Assembly: GCF_900167535.1 (NCBI RefSeq)
Contig: NZ_FUYE01000015.1
Coordinates: 99,762-163,761 of the forward strand
Reading direction: 5' to 3'
DNA from: Prosthecobacter debontii
Lineage (GTDB): Bacteria > Verrucomicrobiota > Verrucomicrobiia > Verrucomicrobiales > Verrucomicrobiaceae
DNA length: 64,000 nt
Part shown: positions 33,407-42,149 of the stretch, one piece after another
How positions within the stretch are numbered: position 1 is the first letter of the stretch
How the letters are laid out: each line of letters starts with the position of its first letter
Position numbers and translations under genes: made by a program
The notes under the pieces: generated by a model
Database searches by the model: none
Told to the model about the DNA's origin: nothing
Seen by the model: the letters and a program-made list of their open reading frames with translations, nothing else

Positions 33407-34699
33407 GTGAATCTGCTCCAATCGCTCGACTACTCCGTTCTCCAGCAGTGCATGCACTGTGGCATGTGCCTGCCGACTTGTCCCACCTACATGGAGACGA
33501 AGAGGGAACGTAACAGTCCGCGTGGCCGCATCTCACTGATGCGCAGTGTGGCGGACGGAGAGTTAGAGGTGACCAAGGCTCTCGCAGATGAAATGTATTA
33601 TTGCCTGGGCTGCCTAGCCTGCCAGACGGCCTGCCCTGCGGGGGTTAAATATGCCGAGCTTTTTGAAACAGCGCGCGCCGAGGTCGAGCGGGCAGGAGTG
33701 GCGAGTCATCCTGAAAGAGACTTTTGGCGTTGGCTGACACTCAACGTGATGTTCATGCATCCAAGGCTCCTTCGGCTCGCAGGCTGGGGACTGCGTTTGT
33801 GGCAAAAGACAGGTTTGGATCAAGCACTGCGGCGCGTGAAGTTCTTTGGACTGCTGCCGAAAAAACTGAGGGATCTGGAACCGCAGACACCGCGTGTGGC
33901 TGAGAGCTTCTCGGACGGTTTAATCGAGCCTATCGAGACACCTCCTGTGCGGCGTTATCGAGTCGGTATGCTGACAGGCTGCATTCAGGATCTCGCCTTT
34001 TCGAATATCAACCGAGACACGGTGGATGTTCTCCTCGCCAACGGCTGTGAAGTCATCACTCCGCGGGCTCAATCTTGCTGTGGCTCCCTGCATGCTCACA
34101 ACGGAGCCGTGGAGATGGCCCAGGAGTTGGCGCGGCGGCAGATTGATAGTTTTGATTTGGAATCCGTGGATGCCATCATCACCAATGCCGGGGGATGTGG
34201 ATCACATCTAAAAACTTATGCTCACCTCTTGCACGAAGATCCTTTTTACGCTGAGAAAGCAAGGCTCTGGGACAAAAAGGTGAAAGACATCCATGAATGG
34301 TTAGGCCAGATCGGCATCCGAGCTCCGTTGAGTGAAGCTATTCCCCAGGAAGTGACCTACCACGAAAGCTGTCACCTCTGTCATGGTCAGAAAGTGGTGA
34401 ATCAGCCAAGGCAGATGTTAAAGGCGATCCCCGGCTTATCCTTGAAAGAGTTGCCCGAAAGCAACTGGTGCTGTGGAAGCGCTGGTATTTACAACATCAC
34501 CCAGCCCGAGCAATCCGCTAAACTCCTGACGAGAAAGGTCAAGAACATCGAAGCCACAGGAGTGACCGTGGTGGCCACCTCCAATCCGGGATGTCATCTT
34601 CAAATTGCCAATGGCTTGGGCGACGCGGCACGGGTGACGCAGCCAGTGACACTTCTAGCCAGCGCTTACAGGCGTGAACAAGGAAACTTAACGCTGTAA
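33407..34699 (+). CDS. glcF: Glycolate oxidase iron-sulfur subunit GlcF
   Basis: 430 residues from GTG 33407. Two 4Fe-4S motifs are visible (CMHCGMCLPTCPTYMETKRE and CLGCLACQTACPAGVKYAEL). Two CCG domains follow, with CCGSLHAHNGA and CCGSAGIYNITQP. Normally it works with GlcD and GlcE to oxidise glycolate to glyoxylate; neither is in the window, so glcF is split from them here. The GTG overlaps the stop of a possible 27-codon leader (33327-33410). Confidence 0.9.
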   Translation: MNLLQSLDYSVLQQCMHCGMCLPTCPTYMETKRERNSPRGRISLMRSVADGELEVTKALADEMYYCLGCLACQTACPAGVKYAELFETARAEVERAGVASHPERDFWRWLTLNVMFMHPRLLRLAGWGLRLWQKTGLDQALRRVKFFGLLPKKLRDLEPQTPRVAESFSDGLIEPIETPPVRRYRVGMLTGCIQDLAFSNINRDTVDVLLANGCEVITPRAQSCCGSLHAHNGAVEMAQELARRQIDSFDLESVDAIITNAGGCGSHLKTYAHLLHEDPFYAEKARLWDKKVKDIHEWLGQIGIRAPLSEAIPQEVTYHESCHLCHGQKVVNQPRQMLKAIPGLSLKELPESNWCCGSAGIYNITQPEQSAKLLTRKVKNIEATGVTVVATSNPGCHLQIANGLGDAARVTQPVTLLASAYRREQGNLTL

Positions 34700-34710
34700 T
34701 AGCTGGGGAT

Positions 34711-35757
34711 TCAGAGTGGGGATAACTTCTCGCGAATGGCTTCGATGCTGGTTTGTTTCAAGACGATTTTGCCTTCGGGGTCGACGAGATAAAAGGTGGG
34801 AAAGTTGCGCAGATTAAACAGCGTGGTGATGGGGCCACTCGTGGTCCCATCCGACCAATTGCGGAAAGTCACGTGGTAGTCCTGATAAGCTTTGCGGGCT
34901 TCATCAGGGATGTCGGTATTGATGCCGAGCACAACCACTGACTTCCCCTGAGTCTCCAGCACGAATTGATTCACACTTGGAATGACTCCATGACAGGCGT
35001 GGCACCAGCCGCCCCAAAACATGAGCACCACATGTTTACCACGGAAGTCACTTAGCTTAAAACCTGTGCCGTCCACATCCTTGCCATCAATCTCTGGGAC
35101 CTCGCTGCCCACCGAGAGATTACTCATTTCAAAAAGCATGCGTCCGGCTTGATCGGCAATGGGGAAGCCTTGAATGCTGACCTGGCTGTAACTGGAAACG
35201 ATTTCCTGGAAGCAATCCATGGCCTGCGTTTTTGAGGCTTCGGCTTGCTCAGGAGTTAGAGCCGCATCAAACCGGCGGAAGTGCTGCATGCCTAAAGCGT
35301 AAAGGGCAGCGGCTTTCTCTTCCGCATGAGGATTCGTTTCTCGGATGGTTTTGAGGATAGGTTCCACCTTTTCCAGAGGCTGATATTCTAGAGCCTTCAC
35401 GGCCGGCGCAATCCCGCTGCTTTGGGCATAGGTGGTGCCGAGCAGTTTTAACGCGGCATCATATTCAGGGAAGGCCGCCGCCTGCGTAATGAGCCAGGAG
35501 ACGCCTGTGGCACTTCCAGGCTCGCTCGCATTCTTCTCCACGATTTGCAGCACCTGGGTGGCATAGGGGCCTACGCTGGGGATGGTTCCGCGATACTTGG
35601 CTTTTTCTTCTTCCGTTTTGGCGTCGATGATCTTTTGCGTATTGGCGCGCACTTTGGTTTCATACGTCTCGATGACAGAACGGATCTGTTCGGTCACGGA
35701 TTGAGCATGCAGGGAGGTGCCGAGCAAGATAAAGAAAAGCAGGACGAAGCGAGGCAT
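34711..35757 (-). CDS. Exported thioredoxin-fold (TlpA/AhpC-like) redoxin
   Basis: 348 residues from ATG 35757 (MPRFVLLFFILLGTSLHAQS, a Sec signal peptide); a longer frame overlaps the next gene. About 200 helical residues precede a C-terminal redoxin domain with the active-site motif GGWCHACHGVIPSVNQFV (CHAC in place of the usual CxxC with Gly-Pro). EGKIVLKQTSIEAIREKL ends the fold. It probably reduces or oxidises exported thiols. It starts 19 bases downstream of the PEP-CTERM gene on the same strand. Confidence 0.82.
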   Translation of the reverse strand: MPRFVLLFFILLGTSLHAQSVTEQIRSVIETYETKVRANTQKIIDAKTEEEKAKYRGTIPSVGPYATQVLQIVEKNASEPGSATGVSWLITQAAAFPEYDAALKLLGTTYAQSSGIAPAVKALEYQPLEKVEPILKTIRETNPHAEEKAAALYALGMQHFRRFDAALTPEQAEASKTQAMDCFQEIVSSYSQVSIQGFPIADQAGRMLFEMSNLSVGSEVPEIDGKDVDGTGFKLSDFRGKHVVLMFWGGWCHACHGVIPSVNQFVLETQGKSVVVLGINTDIPDEARKAYQDYHVTFRNWSDGTTSGPITTLFNLRNFPTFYLVDPEGKIVLKQTSIEAIREKLSPL

Positions 35758-35776
35758 GAACGTGAATGAATACTGG

Positions 35777-36880
35777 TTAGAGAAGTGAGCGGCGACGCTG
35801 AAAAAGTAAGACACCCGAGATGGCTAGAAGGCCTAAAGTTCCCGGCTCGGGCACGATCTGGAAAGCGGCATACACGTTGTCATAAAACAAGACCGGAGCT
35901 CCATAAACTTCCGTATGGGCATTCAGAGTAAAGGTCTGCGAGGCCAGGCCTGTATCAGGAGCTTCCACTCGGTAGAGCATGCCATCGGTGAAACCAGTGA
36001 GAGCGATGTTAAAACCACCTGCGCTGTTGGTGACGCCTGAGGCCAATAACTGGTTGGTGAGATCATCGAAAATAAAGATCTGCGTGCCAGCCCAGCCTTC
36101 CCCGGGGGTGTAAAAGAGATCGGCAGCAATGCTGTCCGCATAAACCACGCCGGTGAGGATGGCATCGGAGACGAAGCCACTGCCGGTGGAACGATACTGT
36201 GTCGCGGAATGCTGAGTGATCACCAGCGGGCCGGTGACCTCGGTGTTAGAGCCTGGAATGGAGATCGTTTGAAAGCCAATCCCGATCTCCTTGATCCGTG
36301 CAGACATCAGCGTCTCTCGGTGACTGGTGCCGGGTTGGAGGCCTGTGCCGCTGCCGCCATCCGGCCCCCAATCGATGGCCAAGGCTGCATGACCATGCAA
36401 AACATCCACCCCTGTAGCAAAGAGGCTTTCGGCTGCTTCCAGCCACTGTGAGGAGTAACCTCCCGCGATGATCTTTTGCGAGACCGTTTGGCCACCGATC
36501 CCATGCGCCTGCTGATCTTGGCTGACCATGGTGTTGGAATAGTTGGTGGCGGATGTGTTTAGCGAGCTATTCCAGGCCAACGGAGGTGCAGAGGAAAGCG
36601 TGCTCCATTGGGCATAAAGCTCCGCTGCGCTGACTCCATAGAAATTGAGTGCTGCGGCAATGGTTGGGTGGTCGGATTTCACCGAGTCCCACACGCCAGG
36701 ACTGCTCATGTTCACGATTTGCTCCAATTCCTCGGCTGGAGCCCGGCGCATGCGATTGATGATTTCCAACCAATACTGCTGCTCAGCGGTAGGATCTGCC
36801 GCTACCAAGGTCTGCGTGAGACAGCACAATCCGACCAGCCCTGCTAAGCAGGAACGGTGGAGTGTGGCGAGGTAGCTCAT
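35777..36880 (-). CDS. CAP/SCP-like exported protein with PEP-CTERM sorting signal
   Basis: 367 residues. The N-terminal signal peptide ends near TQTLVAADP. A CAP-like domain covers residues about 35-210 (PPLAWNSSLNTSATNYSN, TSHRETLMSARIKEIGIGFQ). A beta segment follows. The C-terminus carries VPEPGTLGLLAISGVLLFQR plus a basic tail, the PEP-CTERM sorting signal that exosortase processes. This implies an exosortase elsewhere in the genome. The natural target is unknown. Confidence 0.82.
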   Translation of the reverse strand: MSYLATLHRSCLAGLVGLCCLTQTLVAADPTAEQQYWLEIINRMRRAPAEELEQIVNMSSPGVWDSVKSDHPTIAAALNFYGVSAAELYAQWSTLSSAPPLAWNSSLNTSATNYSNTMVSQDQQAHGIGGQTVSQKIIAGGYSSQWLEAAESLFATGVDVLHGHAALAIDWGPDGGSGTGLQPGTSHRETLMSARIKEIGIGFQTISIPGSNTEVTGPLVITQHSATQYRSTGSGFVSDAILTGVVYADSIAADLFYTPGEGWAGTQIFIFDDLTNQLLASGVTNSAGGFNIALTGFTDGMLYRVEAPDTGLASQTFTLNAHTEVYGAPVLFYDNVYAAFQIVPEPGTLGLLAISGVLLFQRRRSLL

Positions 36881-36981
36881 GAATGGCTAATTTATGGTAA
36901 TTATAAACATCTGCAAACAAGAACTCGCTTCTGTGCGAACGCCATTTGTCTCTGCCGTTCGTTTATGCCATTGAAGATAAG

Positions 36982-38058
36982 ATGAAGATTTTGGCTGCGA
37001 TGTCGGGAGGCGTGGACAGCAGTGTCGCAACGGCGCTGCTGGCCCGGGAGGGGCATGAGGTGGTAGGGGCCTACATGAAGAATTGGATCAATGAGGAGAA
37101 CATCATCGGTCATTGCCCTTGGGAAGAAGACATCGTGGATGCTCGTGCCGTGGCCGATCAGCTCGGGATCGAATTTCACGTGGTGAACCTGATGAAGGAG
37201 TATCGGGAACGTGTGGTGAAGTATCTTTTGGAAGGCTATCAGGAAGGGATCACCCCCAACCCCGATGTGATGTGCAACCGTGAGATGAAATTTGGTGTGC
37301 TGTGGGACTGGGCCAAGGAGCGCGGCTTCGATGCCATTGCGACGGGTCACTACGCGCGTAAAGGCAGTGATCCCCAGGTGATCCTGCGCGGAGCCGACCC
37401 TAACAAGGATCAGACCTACTTCCTGGCCATGATGCAGCCGGAACAGGTGAGCATTGCCCGGTTCCCCATTGGTCATCTTTTGAAACCGGAACTGCGTGAG
37501 GAAGCGCGGCGGCTTGGGCTCAAGACGGCGGAGAAGAAGGATAGCCAAGGCATCTGCTTCATCGGCGAGGTCAAGATGGAAGACTTCCTGCGCACCTTTG
37601 TGGAGGATCGCCCGGGGCCGATTGTAAATCTGGAAGGTAAAGTCCTGGGCGAGCATCGCGGACTCCACCTCTACACCCTCGGTCAGCGTAAGGGCATCGG
37701 CGTGGCGAGCAATCTCTACAAACAAGCGTATGTCGTGGTGGCTAAACGCCATGAGAGCAATGAACTGGTGATTGCGATCGAGCGTCCAGATACCCCTTTG
37801 CTGTGGGCTCGGCGCTGCACCTTGAGTGCGATTTCCACCACGGGGCTCCCTCTGGATGAAGCCCGCACGCTTCAGGCCCAGCCACGTTATCGTTGTCCGG
37901 CTGGAGTTGCAGAGTTCCGTCCTCTTGGCGGGGGACGCGCCGAACTGATTTACACCGAGCCTCAGCGGGCTCTCACTCCGGGGCAGATCTGCGCCTTATA
38001 CGACCAAGATCGCCTCCTCGGCGGTGCCGTGTTTGAGAGCATTCAGCATGAGGAATAA
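36982..38058 (+). CDS. mnmA: tRNA-specific 2-thiouridylase MnmA
   Basis: Thiolates U34 of tRNA-Lys, -Glu and -Gln. 358 residues from ATG 36982 ([14 protein letters not shown]); 36 bases of extra frame upstream were rejected because the PP-loop normally sits near the N-terminus. The PP-loop is SGGVDSSVA. The two catalytic cysteines are in [13 protein letters not shown] and [16 protein letters not shown] and the ATP-binding [17 protein letters not shown] are present. It ends convergently with the feo small-protein gene. Confidence 0.95.
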   Translation: MKILAAMSGGVDSSVATALLAREGHEVVGAYMKNWINEENIIGHCPWEEDIVDARAVADQLGIEFHVVNLMKEYRERVVKYLLEGYQEGITPNPDVMCNREMKFGVLWDWAKERGFDAIATGHYARKGSDPQVILRGADPNKDQTYFLAMMQPEQVSIARFPIGHLLKPELREEARRLGLKTAEKKDSQGICFIGEVKMEDFLRTFVEDRPGPIVNLEGKVLGEHRGLHLYTLGQRKGIGVASNLYKQAYVVVAKRHESNELVIAIERPDTPLLWARRCTLSAISTTGLPLDEARTLQAQPRYRCPAGVAEFRPLGGGRAELIYTEPQRALTPGQICALYDQDRLLGGAVFESIQHEE

Positions 38059-38060
38059 CG

Positions 38061-38084
38061 AGGCTGGACGTGTATTCCCAGCCT
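38061..38084. terminator. Hairpin between convergent mnmA and feo genes
   Basis: AGGCTGG-ACGTGTATTC-CCAGCCT is a perfect 7-bp stem located two bases after mnmA. There is no clear T-run. It probably serves as a shared weak terminator. Confidence 0.45.
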
Positions 38085-38090
38085 GATTTC

Positions 38091-38243
38091 TCAGTGCGGT
38101 TTGACTTTGATCTTCGAGCCACAACCGCAACTGCCTCCGCAGCCGCTGCCACCTGCTTTTTGATTTCGGATGGCGCGCCAAATCATGGCCGCTGCTGTGA
38201 CCAAGACCACCCCCAGAGCTGCCCATGATTGCCAGTCGTCCAT
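38091..38243 (-). CDS. FeoB-associated Cys-rich small membrane protein
   Basis: A 50-residue protein starting MDDWQSWAALGVVLVTAAAM, so an N-terminal transmembrane helix, then RAIRNQKAGGSGCGGSCGCG and a KIKVKPH tail. The Cys/Gly cluster after a single helix matches the small FeoB-associated family. It follows feoB by about 66 bases on the same strand. It is so short that automated calling is likely to miss it. It probably helps ferrous iron delivery, as suggested for the family. Confidence 0.85.
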   Translation of the reverse strand: MDDWQSWAALGVVLVTAAAMIWRAIRNQKAGGSGCGGSCGCGSKIKVKPH

Positions 38244-38309
38244 AAGTGAATTGCTTTGGAGGTTTAGAGTCGCGTGAAGGACATTTTGCTCACTAATTAC
38301 CGAGAAACT

Positions 38310-40382
38310 TCAATACCCAAGCGCGCTGCCGATTTGATACACGGCCAAGGCTAGGACGTAGGCGGTGCCACTCATGAAGCCGAGCTGGAAAAACATCCAC
38401 TTCCAACTGCCGGTTTCACGTTTGACGATGGCCATGGTGCTGATGCACTGCATGGCGAAGACGTAAAAGACCAAAAGGCTGATGCAGACCAACGGTGTAT
38501 AAACGGGCGAGCCGTCTGCACGCTTTTCTTCCCGAATGCGATCCCGCACAGGGGCCAGATCGTCGTCTTCCTCGGCCTGGACGGCATAGACAACGGACAT
38601 GGTGTTAACGAACACTTCTCGGGCGGCAAAGCTGCCAATCAAGCCGATGCCGATTTTCCAGTCATAACCCAGAGGTTTGATGATGGGTTCAATCAAGTGG
38701 CCTGCCTGTCCCGCAAAGCTGTGGCGCAGAGCTTCTGAAGGATCATCAGACTCATGCTTCGGATAGGTGGAGGCTGCCCAGATGAGCACCGAGATGGCAA
38801 AGATGATGGTGCCTGCACGGACGAGGAAGGCCTTGGCTCGCTGCCATACCAGCATCAAGATGGAGCGCAGGGCGGGCATCTTGTAGGAGGGCATCTCCAG
38901 GATCATCGGCGCATTAGCGCCACGCATGAGGGTGCGATTGAAGATCCATGCGAAGAAAAAGGCCCCAAAGGTGCCGAGGGCATAGAGGCCGACCATGATC
39001 CAAGCCTTGGCCCAGGTGGAGACGCTATCCGGCATGAGCACACTGATGAGCAGCAGGTAGACGGGAAGGCGCGCCGAACAACTGGCCAGCGGGGCGATCA
39101 GAATGGTGATGAGGCGATCCTTCGGACTCTCAATGGTGCGCGTCGCCATGACACCGGGGATGGCGCAGGCGTAGGAGCTGAGAAAAGGAATGAAGGCTTT
39201 CCCATTCAGGCCCACGAGACTCATCATCCGATCCAGAATGAAAGCCAACCGGGCCATGTAGCCCGTGTCTTCCATGATGCCGATGAAGAAAAAGAGAATC
39301 AGAATCTGGGGTAGGAAGATGACCACGCCCCCCACACCAGCGATGGCACCGTCCACAATCAGATCGCGTAAATCGCCCGCGGCCATGTGCTCAGACACCC
39401 AAGTGCCCAAAGCTCCAAATCCGGTATCGATCCAATCCATGGGACCTTCGGCCACCTTGAAGATGAGGTAGAAGAGGAAAACCAGGAAGGCTAAAACGGT
39501 GATGCCACCAAAAATCGGATGCAGAAGAAAGGCATCCAGTTTCTGGGTGAAGGTCGGCAATTCCTTCTCGGGACGCCGAAGCACTTTGGCCGTCAGTTTT
39601 TCAATCTCGGCGTAGCGATCTGCCACGAGTTGATCTTCCCAGCCTGGATGAGCCTGACTCAGCTTTTCGCGACCCGTTTGAATTTGCCCCAGGATCTCAT
39701 CCTGAATCCCCGCATGCAGAGGATCGTGGTCGGAGAGCAGGTAAAGCGGCTCAAGAATCGTGGTCTTGTCATGGATCGCTCCGCTTTGCAGCAATTCGCT
39801 GCGAGTGGTCTGGAGCGCGTAGCGGATGTCTTCCGGGAGGGGGGCTGAGTGCCAGCGGGGCAGAGGCAGGTCTTCCCGGCTAATTGCGGTTTTTAATTCC
39901 AGAAAGCCTGTGCCGCTGGTGGCCTGCATGGGCACGACAGGCACTCCAAGTTCTTCGGCCAGCTTGGGGACATCAATCCGCCACTCTTTCGACTCGGCAA
40001 TGTCCATCATGTTGAGCACGAGGACGGTCGGTAGGCCGAGCTCGAGCACCTGGGTCAGGAGGTAGAGATTACGCTCCAGGTTGGCCGCATCGGCAATGAA
40101 AACAACTCGGTCAGGACGGGGCGTGTCGGGACGGCGACCTAAGAGGACGTCCCGCAGGACCGCTTCGTCAGGGCTGCGAGCGTTCAGGCTGTAAGCACCC
40201 GGCAGGTCAATTAAGCGCAGTTTTTTACCGTGCTGGCTGTAGCACTCGCCGATCTTTTTTTCGACCGTGACGCCCGGGTAGTTGCCCACCTTTTGGCGCA
40301 ACCCCGTGAGCAGGTTGAAAATGGTGGTCTTGCCAGAGTTCGGATTGCCGACGATGGCCAGCAACGGCATTTCGGCGCTCAT
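38310..40382 (-). CDS. feoB: Ferrous iron transporter FeoB
   Basis: 690-residue inner-membrane Fe(II) transporter with an N-terminal GTPase domain. G1 GNPNSGKTTIFNLLTGLRQK, G3 DLPGAYSL, G4 NMMD and a GDI-like helical domain precede a long membrane region beginning near residue 270 with two Gate-type repeats (ISVLIWAAS, FVNTMSVVYAV). Its ATG overlaps the feoA stop by four bases. A clean FeoAB operon with the Cys-rich small protein. Confidence 0.95.
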   Translation of the reverse strand: MSAEMPLLAIVGNPNSGKTTIFNLLTGLRQKVGNYPGVTVEKKIGECYSQHGKKLRLIDLPGAYSLNARSPDEAVLRDVLLGRRPDTPRPDRVVFIADAANLERNLYLLTQVLELGLPTVLVLNMMDIAESKEWRIDVPKLAEELGVPVVPMQATSGTGFLELKTAISREDLPLPRWHSAPLPEDIRYALQTTRSELLQSGAIHDKTTILEPLYLLSDHDPLHAGIQDEILGQIQTGREKLSQAHPGWEDQLVADRYAEIEKLTAKVLRRPEKELPTFTQKLDAFLLHPIFGGITVLAFLVFLFYLIFKVAEGPMDWIDTGFGALGTWVSEHMAAGDLRDLIVDGAIAGVGGVVIFLPQILILFFFIGIMEDTGYMARLAFILDRMMSLVGLNGKAFIPFLSSYACAIPGVMATRTIESPKDRLITILIAPLASCSARLPVYLLLISVLMPDSVSTWAKAWIMVGLYALGTFGAFFFAWIFNRTLMRGANAPMILEMPSYKMPALRSILMLVWQRAKAFLVRAGTIIFAISVLIWAASTYPKHESDDPSEALRHSFAGQAGHLIEPIIKPLGYDWKIGIGLIGSFAAREVFVNTMSVVYAVQAEEDDDLAPVRDRIREEKRADGSPVYTPLVCISLLVFYVFAMQCISTMAIVKRETGSWKWMFFQLGFMSGTAYVLALAVYQIGSALGY

Positions 40383-40615
40383 GCTTGGGAGATGGAGATG
40401 TCAGCGGCTTCGTGATTGCGCATGGCCAAGTGAGAACCACGAACGGTGATCTCGATCGGTTCACCCAGAGGTGCCCGGCGCACCACGGTCACCTTAGCCC
40501 CTGGGGTGAGGCCCAACTCGCGTAGACGGGTAAGCCCGGCCCGGCCAGTGGGCATGGACTGGATGATGCCGGACTTACCGACAGGAAGCTGGGAAAGGGA
40601 AGACAGGGCGTGCAT
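40379..40615 (-). CDS. feoA: FeoA SH3-like iron-transport accessory protein
   Basis: 78 residues with the SH3-like beta barrel of FeoA: GLTRLRELGLTPGAKVTVVR, APLGEPIEITVRGSHLAMRN. It binds the cytoplasmic side of FeoB and is needed for iron uptake. Its stop overlaps the feoB start. The 148-base gap upstream shows no Fur box that I can recognise with confidence. Confidence 0.92.
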   Translation of the reverse strand: MHALSSLSQLPVGKSGIIQSMPTGRAGLTRLRELGLTPGAKVTVVRRAPLGEPIEITVRGSHLAMRNHEAADISISQA

Positions 40616-40778
40616 GGAAAGTGCAATTGAGACGCGCTCGCAGAGTTAACGCTAGCGAAGGGGGAAGTCTTTGCAACTGCGCGGCGTTTATCCTGAGTGA
40701 ATTCTTGTTTTCAAAGCGCAATAACTGCACGGCGCTGGACAAAACGGGAAAAACGAGACTCTTGTGGAGGCACTGAAG

Positions 40779-41549
40779 ATGTTTTCGCGGATCATCAGCC
40801 TTGTTGTTCTTCTCTTTCTCCACGCACCGTTGGTGGTGCTGGTGATGAACTCCTTTAACGAGTCCCGCTTCGGTGGTGAGTGGGAGGGCTTCACCTGGAA
40901 ATGGTATGACAAGCTTTGGAAGGCTGATGAGGTGTGGGAGTCTCTTTTTTTGACCCTGAAGATCGCTGTGAGTTCCAGTCTGGCTGCGATGTTATTGGGG
41001 ACGATGGCGGCTTGGGGGCTGCATCAATTTCGCTCTCGGTTGCAGACGGTGCATCACACCTTGGTGACGCTGCCGCTTGCACTGCCAGATCTGCTGATGG
41101 GGATGTCGCTGCTCGCCTTATTTGTCGCCGCAGGTGTGGAAACTGGGTTCATGACAATCTGGATTGCTCACGTGACGTTTTGCCTGAGCTATGTGGCCAT
41201 GGTGGTGCTGGGACGGTTGCAGGACTTTGACGTCAGCCTGCTGGATGCGGCTCGGGACCTGGGTGCGTCGCGTTGGCAGACGGTGCGGCGGGTGTTGCTT
41301 CCTCTCCTGATGCCTGGCATCCTGGCAGGAGGATTGCTGGCTTTTACGCTCTCGATGGATGATTATGTGATCACGTTTTTTGTCTCCGGTCCCGGCACGA
41401 CGACCCTCCCCCTGAGAGTGGCGAGCATGATGCGGAACAGTCGTAACCTTCCGGTGATCAATGCTCTGAGCACATTGATGATCTCCGCCACCTTTCTTCT
41501 GGCCCTGCTGAGTTTTCGTCTGCAAAAGCGGGGGGCGTCTGTGACCTAG
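40779..41549 (+). CDS. potC: PotC-like ABC permease (spermidine/putrescine type), orphan
   Basis: 256 residues from ATG 40779, chosen because GGAGG lies seven bases upstream; an upstream GTG at 40764 is weaker. The membrane protein has about six helices, with the EAA loop DAARDLGASRWQTVRRVLLP and a C-terminal SMDDYVITFFVSGPGTTTLP, the best PotC signature. The ATPase, PotB and substrate-binding protein genes are not adjacent, so this is an isolated permease. Confidence 0.85.
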   Translation: MFSRIISLVVLLFLHAPLVVLVMNSFNESRFGGEWEGFTWKWYDKLWKADEVWESLFLTLKIAVSSSLAAMLLGTMAAWGLHQFRSRLQTVHHTLVTLPLALPDLLMGMSLLALFVAAGVETGFMTIWIAHVTFCLSYVAMVVLGRLQDFDVSLLDAARDLGASRWQTVRRVLLPLLMPGILAGGLLAFTLSMDDYVITFFVSGPGTTTLPLRVASMMRNSRNLPVINALSTLMISATFLLALLSFRLQKRGASVT

Positions 41550-41621
41550 GGACAAAGAATGTCATAATGGGCGAAATTTTCGCGTGCCCAGACGACGGGC
41601 TGTGCTTATTCATCCGCTCAT

Positions 41622-42149
41622 ATGAAGCACTACATTTGGGATTCCTATTTCGTGGAACTATTCGATGCCTGCGTGGACGAATACGATGAGGGTAATCAAG
41701 ACTTCGAGAGCTGGTTCAGCGATGAAGATCAGGATTTTCTGAAGTCGATCGGCTGTCGTGAGCGGGAGTTCTTCGACTTCGTGGAAGACAATGTGACTTC
41801 AGGGGGTGAGAACCCGACGGCCATCACAGCACTTTTGGTCGCAGCGGTGCGGCGGGATTACTTTCTGACGATTCAGAAGGGCGTGCCTAGCTCCAACGTG
41901 ATCGTGCCGTCCGAGCTCCCTGCGAAAACAGCAGAGTTGGAGGGCTTTGTCTGGCTGCCTCGTATCATGGCCAAAGCGCGTGCCAAGCTGAAAGGTGAGA
42001 TGGATGCGGATACCATGTTCTGCTGTGGTGGAGACCGTGCGTTCCTTTCCAAACATGACATTCATCCGGCTGACTTCTTGCGTGTCGTCTGGGCCGCTGG
42101 GGATGACGATCAAAAGATTGTGGCCTACGTGAAGTCTCGCCAAAGCTGA
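41622..42149 (+). CDS. DUF5069-like protein
   Basis: 175 residues, cytosolic, acidic N-terminal half (YFVELFDACVDEYDEGNQDF). The C-terminal part ELEGFVWLPRIMAKARAKLK and GDRAFLSKHDIHPADFLRVV resembles DUF5069 (the LPRM.DKARA motif). The stop overlaps the ATG of the sterol-desaturase-type gene by one base, so they are coupled. Function unknown. Confidence 0.7.
   Translation: MKHYIWDSYFVELFDACVDEYDEGNQDFESWFSDEDQDFLKSIGCREREFFDFVEDNVTSGGENPTAITALLVAAVRRDYFLTIQKGVPSSNVIVPSELPAKTAELEGFVWLPRIMAKARAKLKGEMDADTMFCCGGDRAFLSKHDIHPADFLRVVWAAGDDDQKIVAYVKSRQS

Noticed and set aside
36901..37752. 283-residue minus-strand frame over mnmA
   Set aside because: Antisense to a clear MnmA.
40616..40778. Fur box before feoA
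   Set aside because: I could not find a convincing 19-bp Fur-type palindrome in this gap.
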